NCBI GenBank assembly: GCA_020638995.1
Contig: JACKHM010000002.1
Location: forward strand, 62,001-126,000
DNA: 64,000 nt
Direction: 5' to 3'
Source of the DNA: Planctomycetaceae bacterium
GTDB lineage: Bacteria; Planctomycetota; Planctomycetia; Pirellulales; Pirellulaceae
Below, piece by piece: positions 1-8,255 of the stretch. Both the position numbers and the translations under genes were made by a program. Every line of letters starts with the position of its first letter. The stretch's first letter is position 1. Under the pieces are notes generated by a model. It saw only the letters and a list, made by a program, of their open reading frames with translations. It ran no database searches and was not told where the DNA came from.

Positions 1-1
1 T

Positions 2-1051
2 GATGCAAGAAGCGTCCATCGGAACGGCTGTACCTACTTCATGGACCGGATGTGTGAACAAGTAGCGCCAGACGTCTTCATGCAGATAGGTCTTTGTCGC
101 AGGGTCCATACGAGCGTTTTTTCCGGGAACGACAGACCCATGGGCGCGGTTCGGGTCGCCGCCAACATCGAAGTCGGTGATCAATCGGCGAGTGTTTTGG
201 TACGGAGGCCGCGCTTCGTCAACATTGACGATGGGTCCAAACTTGTGCATTCCCATAAGTTCCCAGCTTCGGCAATAGTGGTCGCCGGTCCAGCCGCCAT
301 CGAGAACATGCGAGAACCCAAAGTAACGGTTCTCAGGTGTCGCGGAAGGTAGGGATTGCCAGCTTTGGTATTGATCGCGAGGACCGCAGAAGGCAACGAC
401 GCGGCTCACCTTCTGGTGTTTCGCAAATCGTGCGGCGGTCGTTGAACCGTGCGAGCTGCCCGAGATGATTACGTCCTCCCACCGTAACCCTCGACCGTCT
501 TCGCTGAGAAAGTAATCCCACCCGCCTTGTGAGTTCTCGGTGGCGAGCCATTTGACGAATTGATACGCTCGCTCCATCATTCCGTCCGGCTTCGGAATAT
601 CGACGTCATTGCTAAAGTCTTCACCGGTTGCGGCCTCAAGACGAATGTTCCCGCGACAGTGTTCGTCGACCGGGTTCTCGCGGCAACACAGCGAGAACCA
701 TTGATTTGCGTAATGCACGCGAATCGCATGTAGGCCGTAGCTATTAATGCGATCGAACAGACGTTCATTGTGGCTCATCAGCCAGATGACTAACTTGCCT
801 CTCGGGGCTACTCGCGTGTCCACGGAAGCGTGTTGAAGATCGGCAGGCGAACCGTTCTTTCCATCAATGAAGAAACCGATTTCAGGATGAGAGCGGACGC
901 GGCCATCAATCTTGCTAGCGCGCGCCGTTAATTTGTAATGTTGTGGTGTGGCATCTTGCAATTCAATTCTCTGCGGCGGCGCGGACAGCGATACCGCTGG
1001 ACTTGAAACACCGAGGACGAGGAACGTAGCGAACAGTGCGGAGCTTCTCAT
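2..1051 (-). CDS. alpha/beta hydrolase-fold secreted protein, 3' end outside window
   Basis: An open frame on the minus strand starts at ATG 1051 and runs off the left edge with no stop, giving 350 codons. The N-terminus (MRSSALFATFLVLGVSSPAV) reads as a Sec signal peptide. Around residue 199 the sequence IISGSSHGSTTAARF contains a GxSxG nucleophile elbow after a hydrophobic strand, as in serine hydrolases, followed by VSRVVAFCGPRDQYQSW, which could be the strand leading to the acid residue. It lies 57 bp downstream of a sulfatase gene on the same strand, so the two may be co-transcribed and act on the same extracellular substrate, for example as an esterase beside a sulfatase; that is inference. 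It may belong to the BPSS1187-like hydrolases annotated in planctomycetes, but I am not sure of that. The catalytic His would lie in the C-terminal part, partly outside the window. Confidence 0.75.
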   Translation of the reverse strand, partial: MRSSALFATFLVLGVSSPAVSLSAPPQRIELQDATPQHYKLTARASKIDGRVRSHPEIGFFIDGKNGSPADLQHASVDTRVAPRGKLVIWLMSHNERLFDRINSYGLHAIRVHYANQWFSLCCRENPVDEHCRGNIRLEAATGEDFSNDVDIPKPDGMMERAYQFVKWLATENSQGGWDYFLSEDGRGLRWEDVIISGSSHGSTTAARFAKHQKVSRVVAFCGPRDQYQSWQSLPSATPENRYFGFSHVLDGGWTGDHYCRSWELMGMHKFGPIVNVDEARPPYQNTRRLITDFDVGGDPNRAHGSVVPGKNARMDPATKTYLHEDVWRYLFTHPVHEVGTAVPMDASCI

Positions 1052-1108
1052 GGCATTCCGATCTTGAAGACAGAAAGTTGATCGTGACTAGGTCGAGGTG
1101 CGAAGGGA

Positions 1109-2611
1109 TTACTGGTCACTTTGAGCGGCCAGGGTTGTCAACAGTGTCGCCATTTCGGCGAGCCGATCTGGGTGCTTCGCGGCGAGATTTGTCATCTCGC
1201 CGCGATCTTGTGACAAATCGAACAAGAAGCCAGGCTTTTCGACCTTTACATTGTTCCATGGTCCAAGATGGTCGCGTGTTTGAGCCGGCGCAACGAACTT
1301 CCACTTGCCAACTCGCAAAGCCAGCGATCTTGCCTCGTGGACCAGGTGTGGTCGGCCAACTTGATCCTCGCCAAGTAGCGTGTCGAGTTCGTTTCGGCTG
1401 TCGGGAAGACCGCTCGATGGACGCGAGACACCAACCAACGAAGCGAGCGATGCTGCGAGATCGACTTGTCCGAACAAGGCATCCGACTTGCCGCCAGCTG
1501 GCACGTGATCTGGCCAGCGAACGATCAACGGCACACGAGTGCCGCCTTCAAACAACGAATACTTGCCGCCGCGTAGGCCACCAGCCGGATCGTGGTCGCC
1601 GAGTTTCTCATTAGCCAAATCAACGTATCCGTCGTCGAGCACCGGTCCATTGTCCGAGCTGAAGATCACCAGGGTGTTCTTGGCAAGCTTGAGCCGATCC
1701 AAGGCGTTCATGACTTCACCGACGCACCAATCCATTTGCACGATTGCGTCACCTCGCAATCCCATTGTGCTTTTGCCGACGAAGCGTGAATGGGGAACTC
1801 GCGGAACATGAATGTCGTGCGTTGAAAAATAGAGGAAGAAAGGCTTCTTCCGGTGTTGTTCAATAAATGCCACTGCTTTATGGCTAATGACATCCGCCAT
1901 GTCTTCGTCGACCCAGCGCGCTTTGGTACCGCCGGTCATGAATCCAATCCGCGAGATTCCATTCACAATCGTCGAGTTGTGGCCATGCGACCACTTCTGC
2001 TTTAACTGGTCAGGGATATCCGTACCGAAAGGGCCTTCACCGATTGGCTTCCCATAGCTCGTCTCAATCGGATCCGAAGGGTCGAGATCGACAACTCGGT
2101 CTTGTTCCACATAAACACACGGCACTCGATCGCCCGTCGCTGGGATTAAGAAGTGATAGTCAAAACCGATTTCTTGAGGGCCGGGCTTGATGGTTTCGTT
2201 CCAGTTTGGGTTACCGTCCCCGAGCCCCAAGTGCCATTTGCCAACAACGCCCGTCGCGTATCCAGCCTCTTTTAAAAGCGACGGCAAAGTCGTGCTTCCC
2301 GGCTTGATGATCATGCCGGCGTTTCCAGAGAGCACGCCCGTACCCTTTTGTCGAAAGGCATAAGACCCGGTGAGCAGTGCAAATCGCGACGGGGTACAGG
2401 TCGCTGCCGAGCAATGTGCGTCGGTGAACCGCAGTCCCTCTTTGGCAAGGCGGTCGACGTTGGGAGTCGCGACGCCCTTTGCGCCGTAGCAGCCGACGTC
2501 GGCAAACCCGATATCATCGGTATAGATCAAGACAATGTTGGGCTTTTCTGCGGCGCTCACAAGGCTGGTGCCGAGGCAAACAAATGCGAGGAGAGGGCGT
2601 AGTGTTTTCAT
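1109..2611 (-). CDS. secreted arylsulfatase-type sulfatase
   Basis: A 500-residue type I sulfatase. Residues 1-20 form a Sec signal peptide ending near SAA. KPNIVLIYTDDIG supplies the metal-binding Asp pair at about 32-33. The formylglycine motif CTPSR is at 72-76, so Cys72 would be oxidised by a formylglycine-generating enzyme such as the one at 56.9-57.9 kb. GKWHLG near residue 125 and the later IFSSDNGP segment (Asp-Asn metal ligands) complete the active site. Length and domain order match family S1 arylsulfatases. The product is probably exported and removes sulfate esters from polysaccharides; the substrate cannot be read from sequence. It is followed 57 bp downstream by the partial hydrolase and is divergent from ychF, with a 199 bp shared upstream region. 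Confidence 0.95.
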   Translation of the reverse strand: MKTLRPLLAFVCLGTSLVSAAEKPNIVLIYTDDIGFADVGCYGAKGVATPNVDRLAKEGLRFTDAHCSAATCTPSRFALLTGSYAFRQKGTGVLSGNAGMIIKPGSTTLPSLLKEAGYATGVVGKWHLGLGDGNPNWNETIKPGPQEIGFDYHFLIPATGDRVPCVYVEQDRVVDLDPSDPIETSYGKPIGEGPFGTDIPDQLKQKWSHGHNSTIVNGISRIGFMTGGTKARWVDEDMADVISHKAVAFIEQHRKKPFFLYFSTHDIHVPRVPHSRFVGKSTMGLRGDAIVQMDWCVGEVMNALDRLKLAKNTLVIFSSDNGPVLDDGYVDLANEKLGDHDPAGGLRGGKYSLFEGGTRVPLIVRWPDHVPAGGKSDALFGQVDLAASLASLVGVSRPSSGLPDSRNELDTLLGEDQVGRPHLVHEARSLALRVGKWKFVAPAQTRDHLGPWNNVKVEKPGFLFDLSQDRGEMTNLAAKHPDRLAEMATLLTTLAAQSDQ

Positions 2612-2810
2612 TCGTGCCTAGTCCTGGTGATAGATCGCGAAGGGATGGTGCTTACTTCCGACATAAACTAGCCACTCGGGCGGGCCGATGCTACCCAGTC
2701 GACCCTTGCCGCCAACCTCCGCACAAGGCGATCCCGCCTTTCCAGGTTCGTTCGATCCGTGTAAACCAGAGTCTTCGCAATTTTCGCCGTTGGAAAAAGG
2801 TACAGATCGT

Positions 2811-3833
2811 ATGAAGATTGGCATCGTCGGTTATCAGGGGTCGGGCAAGAGCACGCTGTTCCAATGGCTCACGGGCGTCGCCCCGGACCCGGCAAAGTCG
2901 CACGAGACTCAGAGTGCGATGGCACCTGTGCCCGACGCGCGTTTTGAGCCCCTCTGCAAGATCTACAACCCAAAGAAGACCACCTATGCCGCATTGGAAA
3001 TCGTCGACACTCCCGGATTGAGTCGTTCGCACGAAGGAAGTGCACAGAAACTGGCCATGATTCGGGAGGCGAGTTGTTTGATTGTTGTTGTTGCAGCGCA
3101 TGGGGGTGCCGACGCCGCAGCCGATCTTAGCAATTTTGATGACGATCTGTTAATCGCCGACCTTGATATTCTCTCGGGCCGAGTGGAACGGCTAAAAGAG
3201 CAGGTCAAGAAGCCTCGTCCAAACCGCGAGGAGTTGCAAAAGGAGCTGGAGGCGTTAGAGCCGCTGGTCCCAATTCTCGAACAGGGGACGCAACTTCGCG
3301 ACGTTGAATTGACCAAAGAACAACACAAAGCAACTCGCGCGTTTAAGCTCTTTTCTGAAAAGCCTCGACTAGTCGTATTCAACATTTCTGACGACGAGTC
3401 GCCGGAGAGCTACCTGGCCAAAGTACCTGAAGGGATGCAAAGCATCGCCGTGTCGCTGTCGCTTCAAGTCGAGTTGGCACAACTCGATGACGACGAGAGG
3501 CAGGCATTTTGTGAGGAGATGGGGGTCGCACCATTCGATCAAGGCATGGTCGTGCGGAAGATTATGGATACGTCCGGTCAGATGGTGTTCTTTACGGCAG
3601 GGGAAAAAGAGGTTCGGACCTGGATGATTCGCTGTGGCGGAACTGCCGTCGAAGCGGCTGGCAACATCCACACGGATCTGGCGAAAGGTTTCATCCGCGC
3701 CGAAGTGATGACTTGTGATGATTTGATTCGGCTGGGCAGCGAGCGAGAGATCAAAGCGAATAACCTGATGCGGCAAGAGCATAAGGAATATGTAATCAAA
3801 GACGGCGACATCCTGCTGATTCGGCATAATTGA
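2811..3833 (+). CDS. ychF: YchF/Ola1-type redox-regulated ATPase
   Basis: P-loop protein of the YchF family, 340 residues. I chose ATG 2811 because the protein then begins directly with the P-loop strand MKIGIVGYQGSGKSTLFQWL, as family members do; the frame is open further upstream but that extension is low-complexity. Seen: Walker A GYQGSGKST at 7-15; G3 DTPGL; a coiled-coil insertion with Glu/Lys-rich helices around 130-165; a G4 region reading FNISDDE rather than NKxD, consistent with the family's relaxed, ATP-preferring specificity; and a C-terminal TGS-like domain ending in MRQEHKEYVIKDGDILLIRHN-like sequence. It is slightly shorter than the usual 360 residues or so. YchF associates with ribosomes and stress responses in other bacteria. 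A sulfatase follows after 28 bp, probably in the same transcript. Confidence 0.93.
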   Translation: MKIGIVGYQGSGKSTLFQWLTGVAPDPAKSHETQSAMAPVPDARFEPLCKIYNPKKTTYAALEIVDTPGLSRSHEGSAQKLAMIREASCLIVVVAAHGGADAAADLSNFDDDLLIADLDILSGRVERLKEQVKKPRPNREELQKELEALEPLVPILEQGTQLRDVELTKEQHKATRAFKLFSEKPRLVVFNISDDESPESYLAKVPEGMQSIAVSLSLQVELAQLDDDERQAFCEEMGVAPFDQGMVVRKIMDTSGQMVFFTAGEKEVRTWMIRCGGTAVEAAGNIHTDLAKGFIRAEVMTCDDLIRLGSEREIKANNLMRQEHKEYVIKDGDILLIRHN

Positions 3834-3861
3834 CGCCGCAAATGTTTCTGGCGATTCCCAG

Positions 3862-5289
3862 ATGAACGAACACCAGTCTCCACCAAATATCCTGTGGCTC
3901 TGTACCGACCAGCAGCGGTACGACACCATTGGCGCGCTAGGAAATCCGCTTGTGCGGACGCCGAATATCGATTGTTTGATCGATCAGGGAGTAGCCTTTA
4001 CGCAAGCTTACTGCCAAAGTCCGGTGTGTACGCCGAGTCGCGCATCGTTCCTCACCGGTCGCTATCCACGGACGACCCGTTGTCGGCAAAACGGTCAGAA
4101 GATCCCCAGCGACGAAATACTGGTAAGCAAAATGTTTGCCGATGCCGGCTACCGTTGTGGACTCGCTGGGAAGTTACATCTTTCATCCTGTTCGGGTGGC
4201 AAGGTTGAATCACGAATCGATGACGGCTATCACGACTTCCACTGGTCTCATCATCCGCAGCCCGATTGGCCGGAGAATGCCTATACGCAATGGTTACATG
4301 CCAATGGTCAACGCTGGGAAGATCTGTACGCGGGCGCGTCCACCGGTTATGTCAAAGAAGGAGTTCCCGCAAAGTTCCATCAGACGACTTGGTGCGCCGA
4401 AACGACGATGGACTTTATTCGCTCGAACCAATCTCGACCGTGGTTCTTCAGCTTCAATTGCTTTGATCCGCATCATGCCTTCGATCCGCCCGCGGAATAC
4501 ATGTCGCGATACAACTCGGCGGACATGCCTTTGCCGAAGTTCCGCTCGGGCGAACTTGCAACCAAGACGACATTCCAGCAGTTGGATGCCGAGTGGGCTC
4601 ACAACGCTCCCGGTGAGTTCCACACCGGAGCAATGACGGATGACGATCGTCGACAAGTCACCGCCGCTTATTATGCGATGTGCGAGTTGATCGACGATCA
4701 AGTCGGGCGGATTATACAGACGCTCGAAGAGACCGGCCAACGCCACAATACGATCGTGATCTTTATGTCGGACCACGGCGAGATGCTGGGGGATCATGGC
4801 ATCTACTTCAAAGGTCCGCATTTCTATGACGAAGCGATCCGCGTGCCACTTGTGATATCCTGTCCCGAGCGATTTCAGAGTGGCACGCGAGTCGACGGAT
4901 TGACTGAGTTGGTTGATCTTGTGCCGACCCTGCTGGAGGCCTGCGATTTGCCAGTTCCAAGTCGCGTTCAGGGCCGTTCTCTGATGCCGCATTTGACGGG
5001 TCAGGCAGATGGCAGTTGGCATCGCGATCACGTGCAGTGTGAATACTACAACAGCTGGACACATTCCGACGCATACGGCACGATGTTGCGTACCGAGAGC
5101 GAAAAAATCGTTGTTTATCACGGTACGGATCAGGGCGAGCTTTATGATTTGAAAAGGGACCCTGATGAGTTCTGCAACTTATGGAATTCGGATGAGCATC
5201 AATCAATGAAGCTGCGACTCATGCAGCGATGCTTCGATGCCAGTGTCTTTAGTATGGACCCGGAACCGCCGCGTCTTGGTCCGTTTTAG
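3862..5289 (+). CDS. sulfatase without signal peptide
   Basis: A 475-residue type I sulfatase that starts MNEHQSPPNILWLCTDQQ, so the catalytic domain begins almost at residue 1 and no signal peptide or Tat motif is visible. The metal-binding Asp is in LCTDQQRYDT. The formylglycine motif CTPSR is at 56-60, and GLAGKLHL and FMSDHGEMLGDHG supply the remaining active-site segments. This resembles the sulfatase subgroup with a TDQQR motif, which includes cytoplasmic choline-sulfatase-like and heparan/GAG-type enzymes. If it really stays in the cytoplasm it would act on imported small sulfated compounds and would still need a formylglycine-generating enzyme with access to it. It is 28 bp behind ychF on the same strand, and its stop overlaps by 4 bp the stop of the convergent secA-like gene. 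Confidence 0.93.
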   Translation: MNEHQSPPNILWLCTDQQRYDTIGALGNPLVRTPNIDCLIDQGVAFTQAYCQSPVCTPSRASFLTGRYPRTTRCRQNGQKIPSDEILVSKMFADAGYRCGLAGKLHLSSCSGGKVESRIDDGYHDFHWSHHPQPDWPENAYTQWLHANGQRWEDLYAGASTGYVKEGVPAKFHQTTWCAETTMDFIRSNQSRPWFFSFNCFDPHHAFDPPAEYMSRYNSADMPLPKFRSGELATKTTFQQLDAEWAHNAPGEFHTGAMTDDDRRQVTAAYYAMCELIDDQVGRIIQTLEETGQRHNTIVIFMSDHGEMLGDHGIYFKGPHFYDEAIRVPLVISCPERFQSGTRVDGLTELVDLVPTLLEACDLPVPSRVQGRSLMPHLTGQADGSWHRDHVQCEYYNSWTHSDAYGTMLRTESEKIVVYHGTDQGELYDLKRDPDEFCNLWNSDEHQSMKLRLMQRCFDASVFSMDPEPPRLGPF

Positions 5290-7250
5290 CTGGTCTGATC
5301 GAGATACGGATCCTGTCCCATCGAAAGCTGCGTTTTGCGGCGTTCTTTTTCGTGATAGAGCAGCAAACGGCGTTGTCGAAAGTGTAGGGCTTCGACTTTT
5401 GCCTGCGCGGCACGCAACACTCGGGCGAATCGATCACATCGCCCCGGCGAAGCCTCGCCAATCTGCTCGTATTTCTTCGCAACACGTGGGCCCCAACTTG
5501 CGCGGATGATATCATCGTCCAATGCCATGAATTGTCGAAACGAACCAGGATCGCCTTGACGAGCGCATCGGCCAATCAATTGGCGGTCGATGCGAGCGGA
5601 TTCGTGAAGCTCGGTACAAATGACATGCAAGCCCCCCAGTTCGCTGACACCTTCTCCAAGCTTGATATCGGTGCCGCGCCCGGCCATGTTCGTGGCAACG
5701 GTAACTTTGCCAATCTCTCCGGCTGAAGCCACGATTTTGGCCTCTTCGGCGTGGCGGCGGGCATTCAAGATGTTGTGTTCGATGCCGGCTTGTTGAAGCA
5801 GTCCTGACAGAACTTCCGATTTGTCGATCGAGCGGGTGCCAATCAGCACTGGTCTCCCGAACTCGTGCTGTTCCATGACTTCAGCCACGATGGCATGCCA
5901 TTTTGCCTCGTTCGTGCCAAAAACTCGATCGGGCCAACACTCGCGGATTGCAGGTCGGTTGGTAGGGATCACCGAGACCGGTGCCTGGTAAATGCGATTC
6001 AACTCTCGCCGCGACGTAATTGCCGTTCCAGTCATTCCACACAAACGATCGTACCTCAGATAAAAATCCTGGACCGTAACTCGCGCTGCCTCGCCGGTCT
6101 TGACGCTAACCGTAAGTCCCTCTCGCGCTTCGATCGCTTGGTGAATGCCGTCACGCCACTTGCGTCCTTCGGCGAGCCGGCCTGTGTTTTCGTCAACAAT
6201 TACGACCTCGTCATCCCTGACGATGTAGTGGCGGTCGAGAAAGAACTCGCGATCGACCTTGATCGCTCGCTCGACGTGTTCATAGATATCGAACATGGCG
6301 ATCGAGTCGATGGCGTCGGGCTTCTCCAGCTCTCGAACCTTACGACGGCCCTGGGGCCGGAGCGATACCCTGCGCTCTTTGTGATCGTATTCATAGTCGA
6401 GGACTTCGTCGAAGGCGACCGTCACAGTCGCCGCCCAACGATACAAGGCGGCCGCAGCATCTTGTGAATTGCCAGGCAATGAACTGACGATCAACGGGGT
6501 GCGTGCTTCATCAATCAGGATACTGTCCGCCTCGTCCACCAGGATAAAGTGCAGTCCGCGTTGGACCGGATCGCTGCCCGATCCCACTCGCCGCTGCCCC
6601 AACATGGCACCCAAGAGGTCGCGGCTTGACTGGTTTTGTTTTCCGAGCAACAGCCGGTCTCGCAAAAAATCAAAGCCGAATTCACGGGATGCCGCATAGG
6701 TGATATCACAGCGATAGGCTTTTTGTCGCATTGATCGAATCATGGCAGCGTCGACAACTCCGACAGTCATGCCTAGCAATTGGTACGCAGGCCGCATGAT
6801 CTGAGCATCGCGTTCGGCTAAGTAATCGTTCGCCGTCGCAAGGTGAGCGCCTTTGTCTTCGAGGGCAGCTAGATATAACGGCAACGTGGCCGTCAGCGTC
6901 TTTCCCTCGCCAGTCTGCATTTCCGCGATGGAGCCGTGACACATGGCAATTCCGCCGAGCAACTGTACGTCGAAATGTCGCATATTTAGCGTTCGCCGAG
7001 CCGCCTCACGCATGAGTGCAAACGCCTCAGGCAGCAGTTCCAAGTGCGACTCGCCGCTGAGCGCGCGATACCGCAGCGAAAGGCTTTTGCGGCGCAGCTC
7101 TTCGTCCGTCGACGCTTGAAGCGGCGGCTCGAGTGCATTGATTTGCCGGACCACACTCGACCATCGCCTTTGCGCCGCGCTGGTAGTCAAGGCCCAAAGA
7201 CGGCTTGACCAAGCAGACAGCCCCGTCGGTAAGCCAAGCACCAGACTCAT
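5286..7250 (-). CDS. secA: SecA-family preprotein translocase ATPase, short paralogue
   Basis: A SecA motor protein of 654 residues from ATG 7250; a GTG six codons upstream is also possible. It carries the SecA nucleotide-binding folds: MQTGEGKT (Walker A, about 112-119), DEAD at about 239-242 within ILVDEADSILIDEARTP, YAASREFGFDFLRD, and the NBD2 segments GTRSIDKSEVL and TNMAGRGTDIKL. It begins MSLVLGLPTGL, the amphipathic N-terminal region. Full-length SecA is about 850-950 residues; here the helical scaffold/wing region is short and the C-terminal linker with its Cys-His zinc site (SecB binding) is absent. That is typical of an accessory SecA2-like or lineage-specific second SecA. It drives ATP-dependent export through SecYEG or a specialised route. 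Its stop overlaps that of the convergent sulfatase. Whether a canonical SecA exists elsewhere cannot be seen. Confidence 0.9.
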   Translation of the reverse strand: MSLVLGLPTGLSAWSSRLWALTTSAAQRRWSSVVRQINALEPPLQASTDEELRRKSLSLRYRALSGESHLELLPEAFALMREAARRTLNMRHFDVQLLGGIAMCHGSIAEMQTGEGKTLTATLPLYLAALEDKGAHLATANDYLAERDAQIMRPAYQLLGMTVGVVDAAMIRSMRQKAYRCDITYAASREFGFDFLRDRLLLGKQNQSSRDLLGAMLGQRRVGSGSDPVQRGLHFILVDEADSILIDEARTPLIVSSLPGNSQDAAAALYRWAATVTVAFDEVLDYEYDHKERRVSLRPQGRRKVRELEKPDAIDSIAMFDIYEHVERAIKVDREFFLDRHYIVRDDEVVIVDENTGRLAEGRKWRDGIHQAIEAREGLTVSVKTGEAARVTVQDFYLRYDRLCGMTGTAITSRRELNRIYQAPVSVIPTNRPAIRECWPDRVFGTNEAKWHAIVAEVMEQHEFGRPVLIGTRSIDKSEVLSGLLQQAGIEHNILNARRHAEEAKIVASAGEIGKVTVATNMAGRGTDIKLGEGVSELGGLHVICTELHESARIDRQLIGRCARQGDPGSFRQFMALDDDIIRASWGPRVAKKYEQIGEASPGRCDRFARVLRAAQAKVEALHFRQRRLLLYHEKERRKTQLSMGQDPYLDQTS

Positions 7251-7311
7251 TCTCCACAGAAAAGCCACTAAGCAGCAGATCGGCCTTCAGCGTCGGGGCG
7301 TAACGTCACGT

Positions 7312-8016
7312 CTAGGTTCGCGTCTTCCATCCGCCTTCGATGACAGTCGCTTGTCCTGACGAAGACGACTGACCGGTTGAAAGAGATGATGTACTGCTTG
7401 CGGTACGGACAGGGTTTGGCGCATCCGGCAATTGCGATATGTCAATCACGCGGCCTGAAGCAACGAATGGCTGAGGCTCGACGGAGCGAGTAGCGTCGTT
7501 TAGCGTCATCCCGCGCAGATGCGGAGTTGTCGCTGCCGTCGATACGGTGGAGGCTGGAGAGGCGTTCGGCGGCAAAATTCGGATGGGACCATCGTACTCG
7601 ACGACTTGAGTCGCAGGCACAAAAGGCGCAGCGGTTTCGTGGCTGGCCAAGATCACGTCCGCGTTTGTGAGGTCAACTACTTCCGAGCTTGTTTGGGCGG
7701 GACGTGTTGGGGACCAGTTATTTTGTGCGATCGGACCAACTGCTGGGTCGTCGATGTTGGACCAACGATTTGAGGACGAAGGGCGAAATCCCGTTCCCAC
7801 GGGAGCCGTGGTGGGCGCGATGGTCGTCGGAGTGGTTGTTGTTGGACCTGTCGTGGGACCGGGTGCGTAGTAAGGTTGCTGGACACCGTAGCCACCGGTA
7901 GGCGGAGGGGGGACTCGGGTGGTGCCGTAAGGGCCAATACAGTCCCAGGTGGGCATCGGGGCGCGACAACCTGCACTCAGCAACAAGATGGCCGCAGCCA
8001 TTGCGAAACGCTTCAT
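7312..8016 (-). CDS. Pro/Thr-rich lipoprotein of unknown function
   Basis: A 234-residue protein starting at ATG 8016, preceded by AAGGAG seven bases upstream; one codon upstream there is a TTG, which I rejected. MKRFAMAAAILLLSAGCRAP is a lipoprotein signal peptide with lipobox LSAGC, so it is probably anchored to a membrane by a lipidated Cys. The mature part is low-complexity: a Pro/Gly/Tyr segment (VPPPPTGGYGVQQPYYAPGP), a Thr/Pro run around 60-75, then Ser/Thr/Pro-rich sequence to the end. No enzymatic motif is visible. Such proteins are frequent in planctomycetes and could span or coat the cell wall; this is inference. It sits 61 bp upstream of the secA-like gene and diverges from the Gfo/Idh/MocA gene. 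Confidence 0.75.
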   Translation of the reverse strand: MKRFAMAAAILLLSAGCRAPMPTWDCIGPYGTTRVPPPPTGGYGVQQPYYAPGPTTGPTTTTPTTIAPTTAPVGTGFRPSSSNRWSNIDDPAVGPIAQNNWSPTRPAQTSSEVVDLTNADVILASHETAAPFVPATQVVEYDGPIRILPPNASPASTVSTAATTPHLRGMTLNDATRSVEPQPFVASGRVIDISQLPDAPNPVRTASSTSSLSTGQSSSSGQATVIEGGWKTRT

Positions 8017-8255
8017 CAAACAACTCCTTCCCGCCGGAACGACGAGACCGTCGAGTGCGACAAGGCGACCGTTACCCGCGGTCGCGCACTCCGCTGCTTA
8101 GAAATGGACGGGGGAGTCTACTAGGATTGAGAGCACGCTCCAAGAGGTATTTCTGGGAGACAGCTAGCGAATGCGTGTTGAGTTCTGAAGGCGTATTGGT
8201 CATATTCAAAGCGTCAAGAAAACGTATCCCGCGAACTACTACTGGAGACAGGAAC

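Noticed and set aside
1036..1614. Plus-strand ORF of 192 codons
   Set aside because: It is an antisense shadow of the sulfatase at 1109-2611, with Arg-rich, non-domain sequence.
3369..3929. 186-codon minus-strand ORF overlapping ychF and the next sulfatase
   Set aside because: It covers two well-supported genes on the other strand and shows no domain.
4294..5121. Minus-strand ORF of 275 codons
   Set aside because: It is fully inside the sulfatase gene on the other strand; composition is not protein-like and no ribosome site is seen.
8001..8255. 85-codon N-terminal extension of the Gfo/Idh/MocA protein
   Set aside because: It overlaps the divergent lipoprotein start and would bury the Tat signal.
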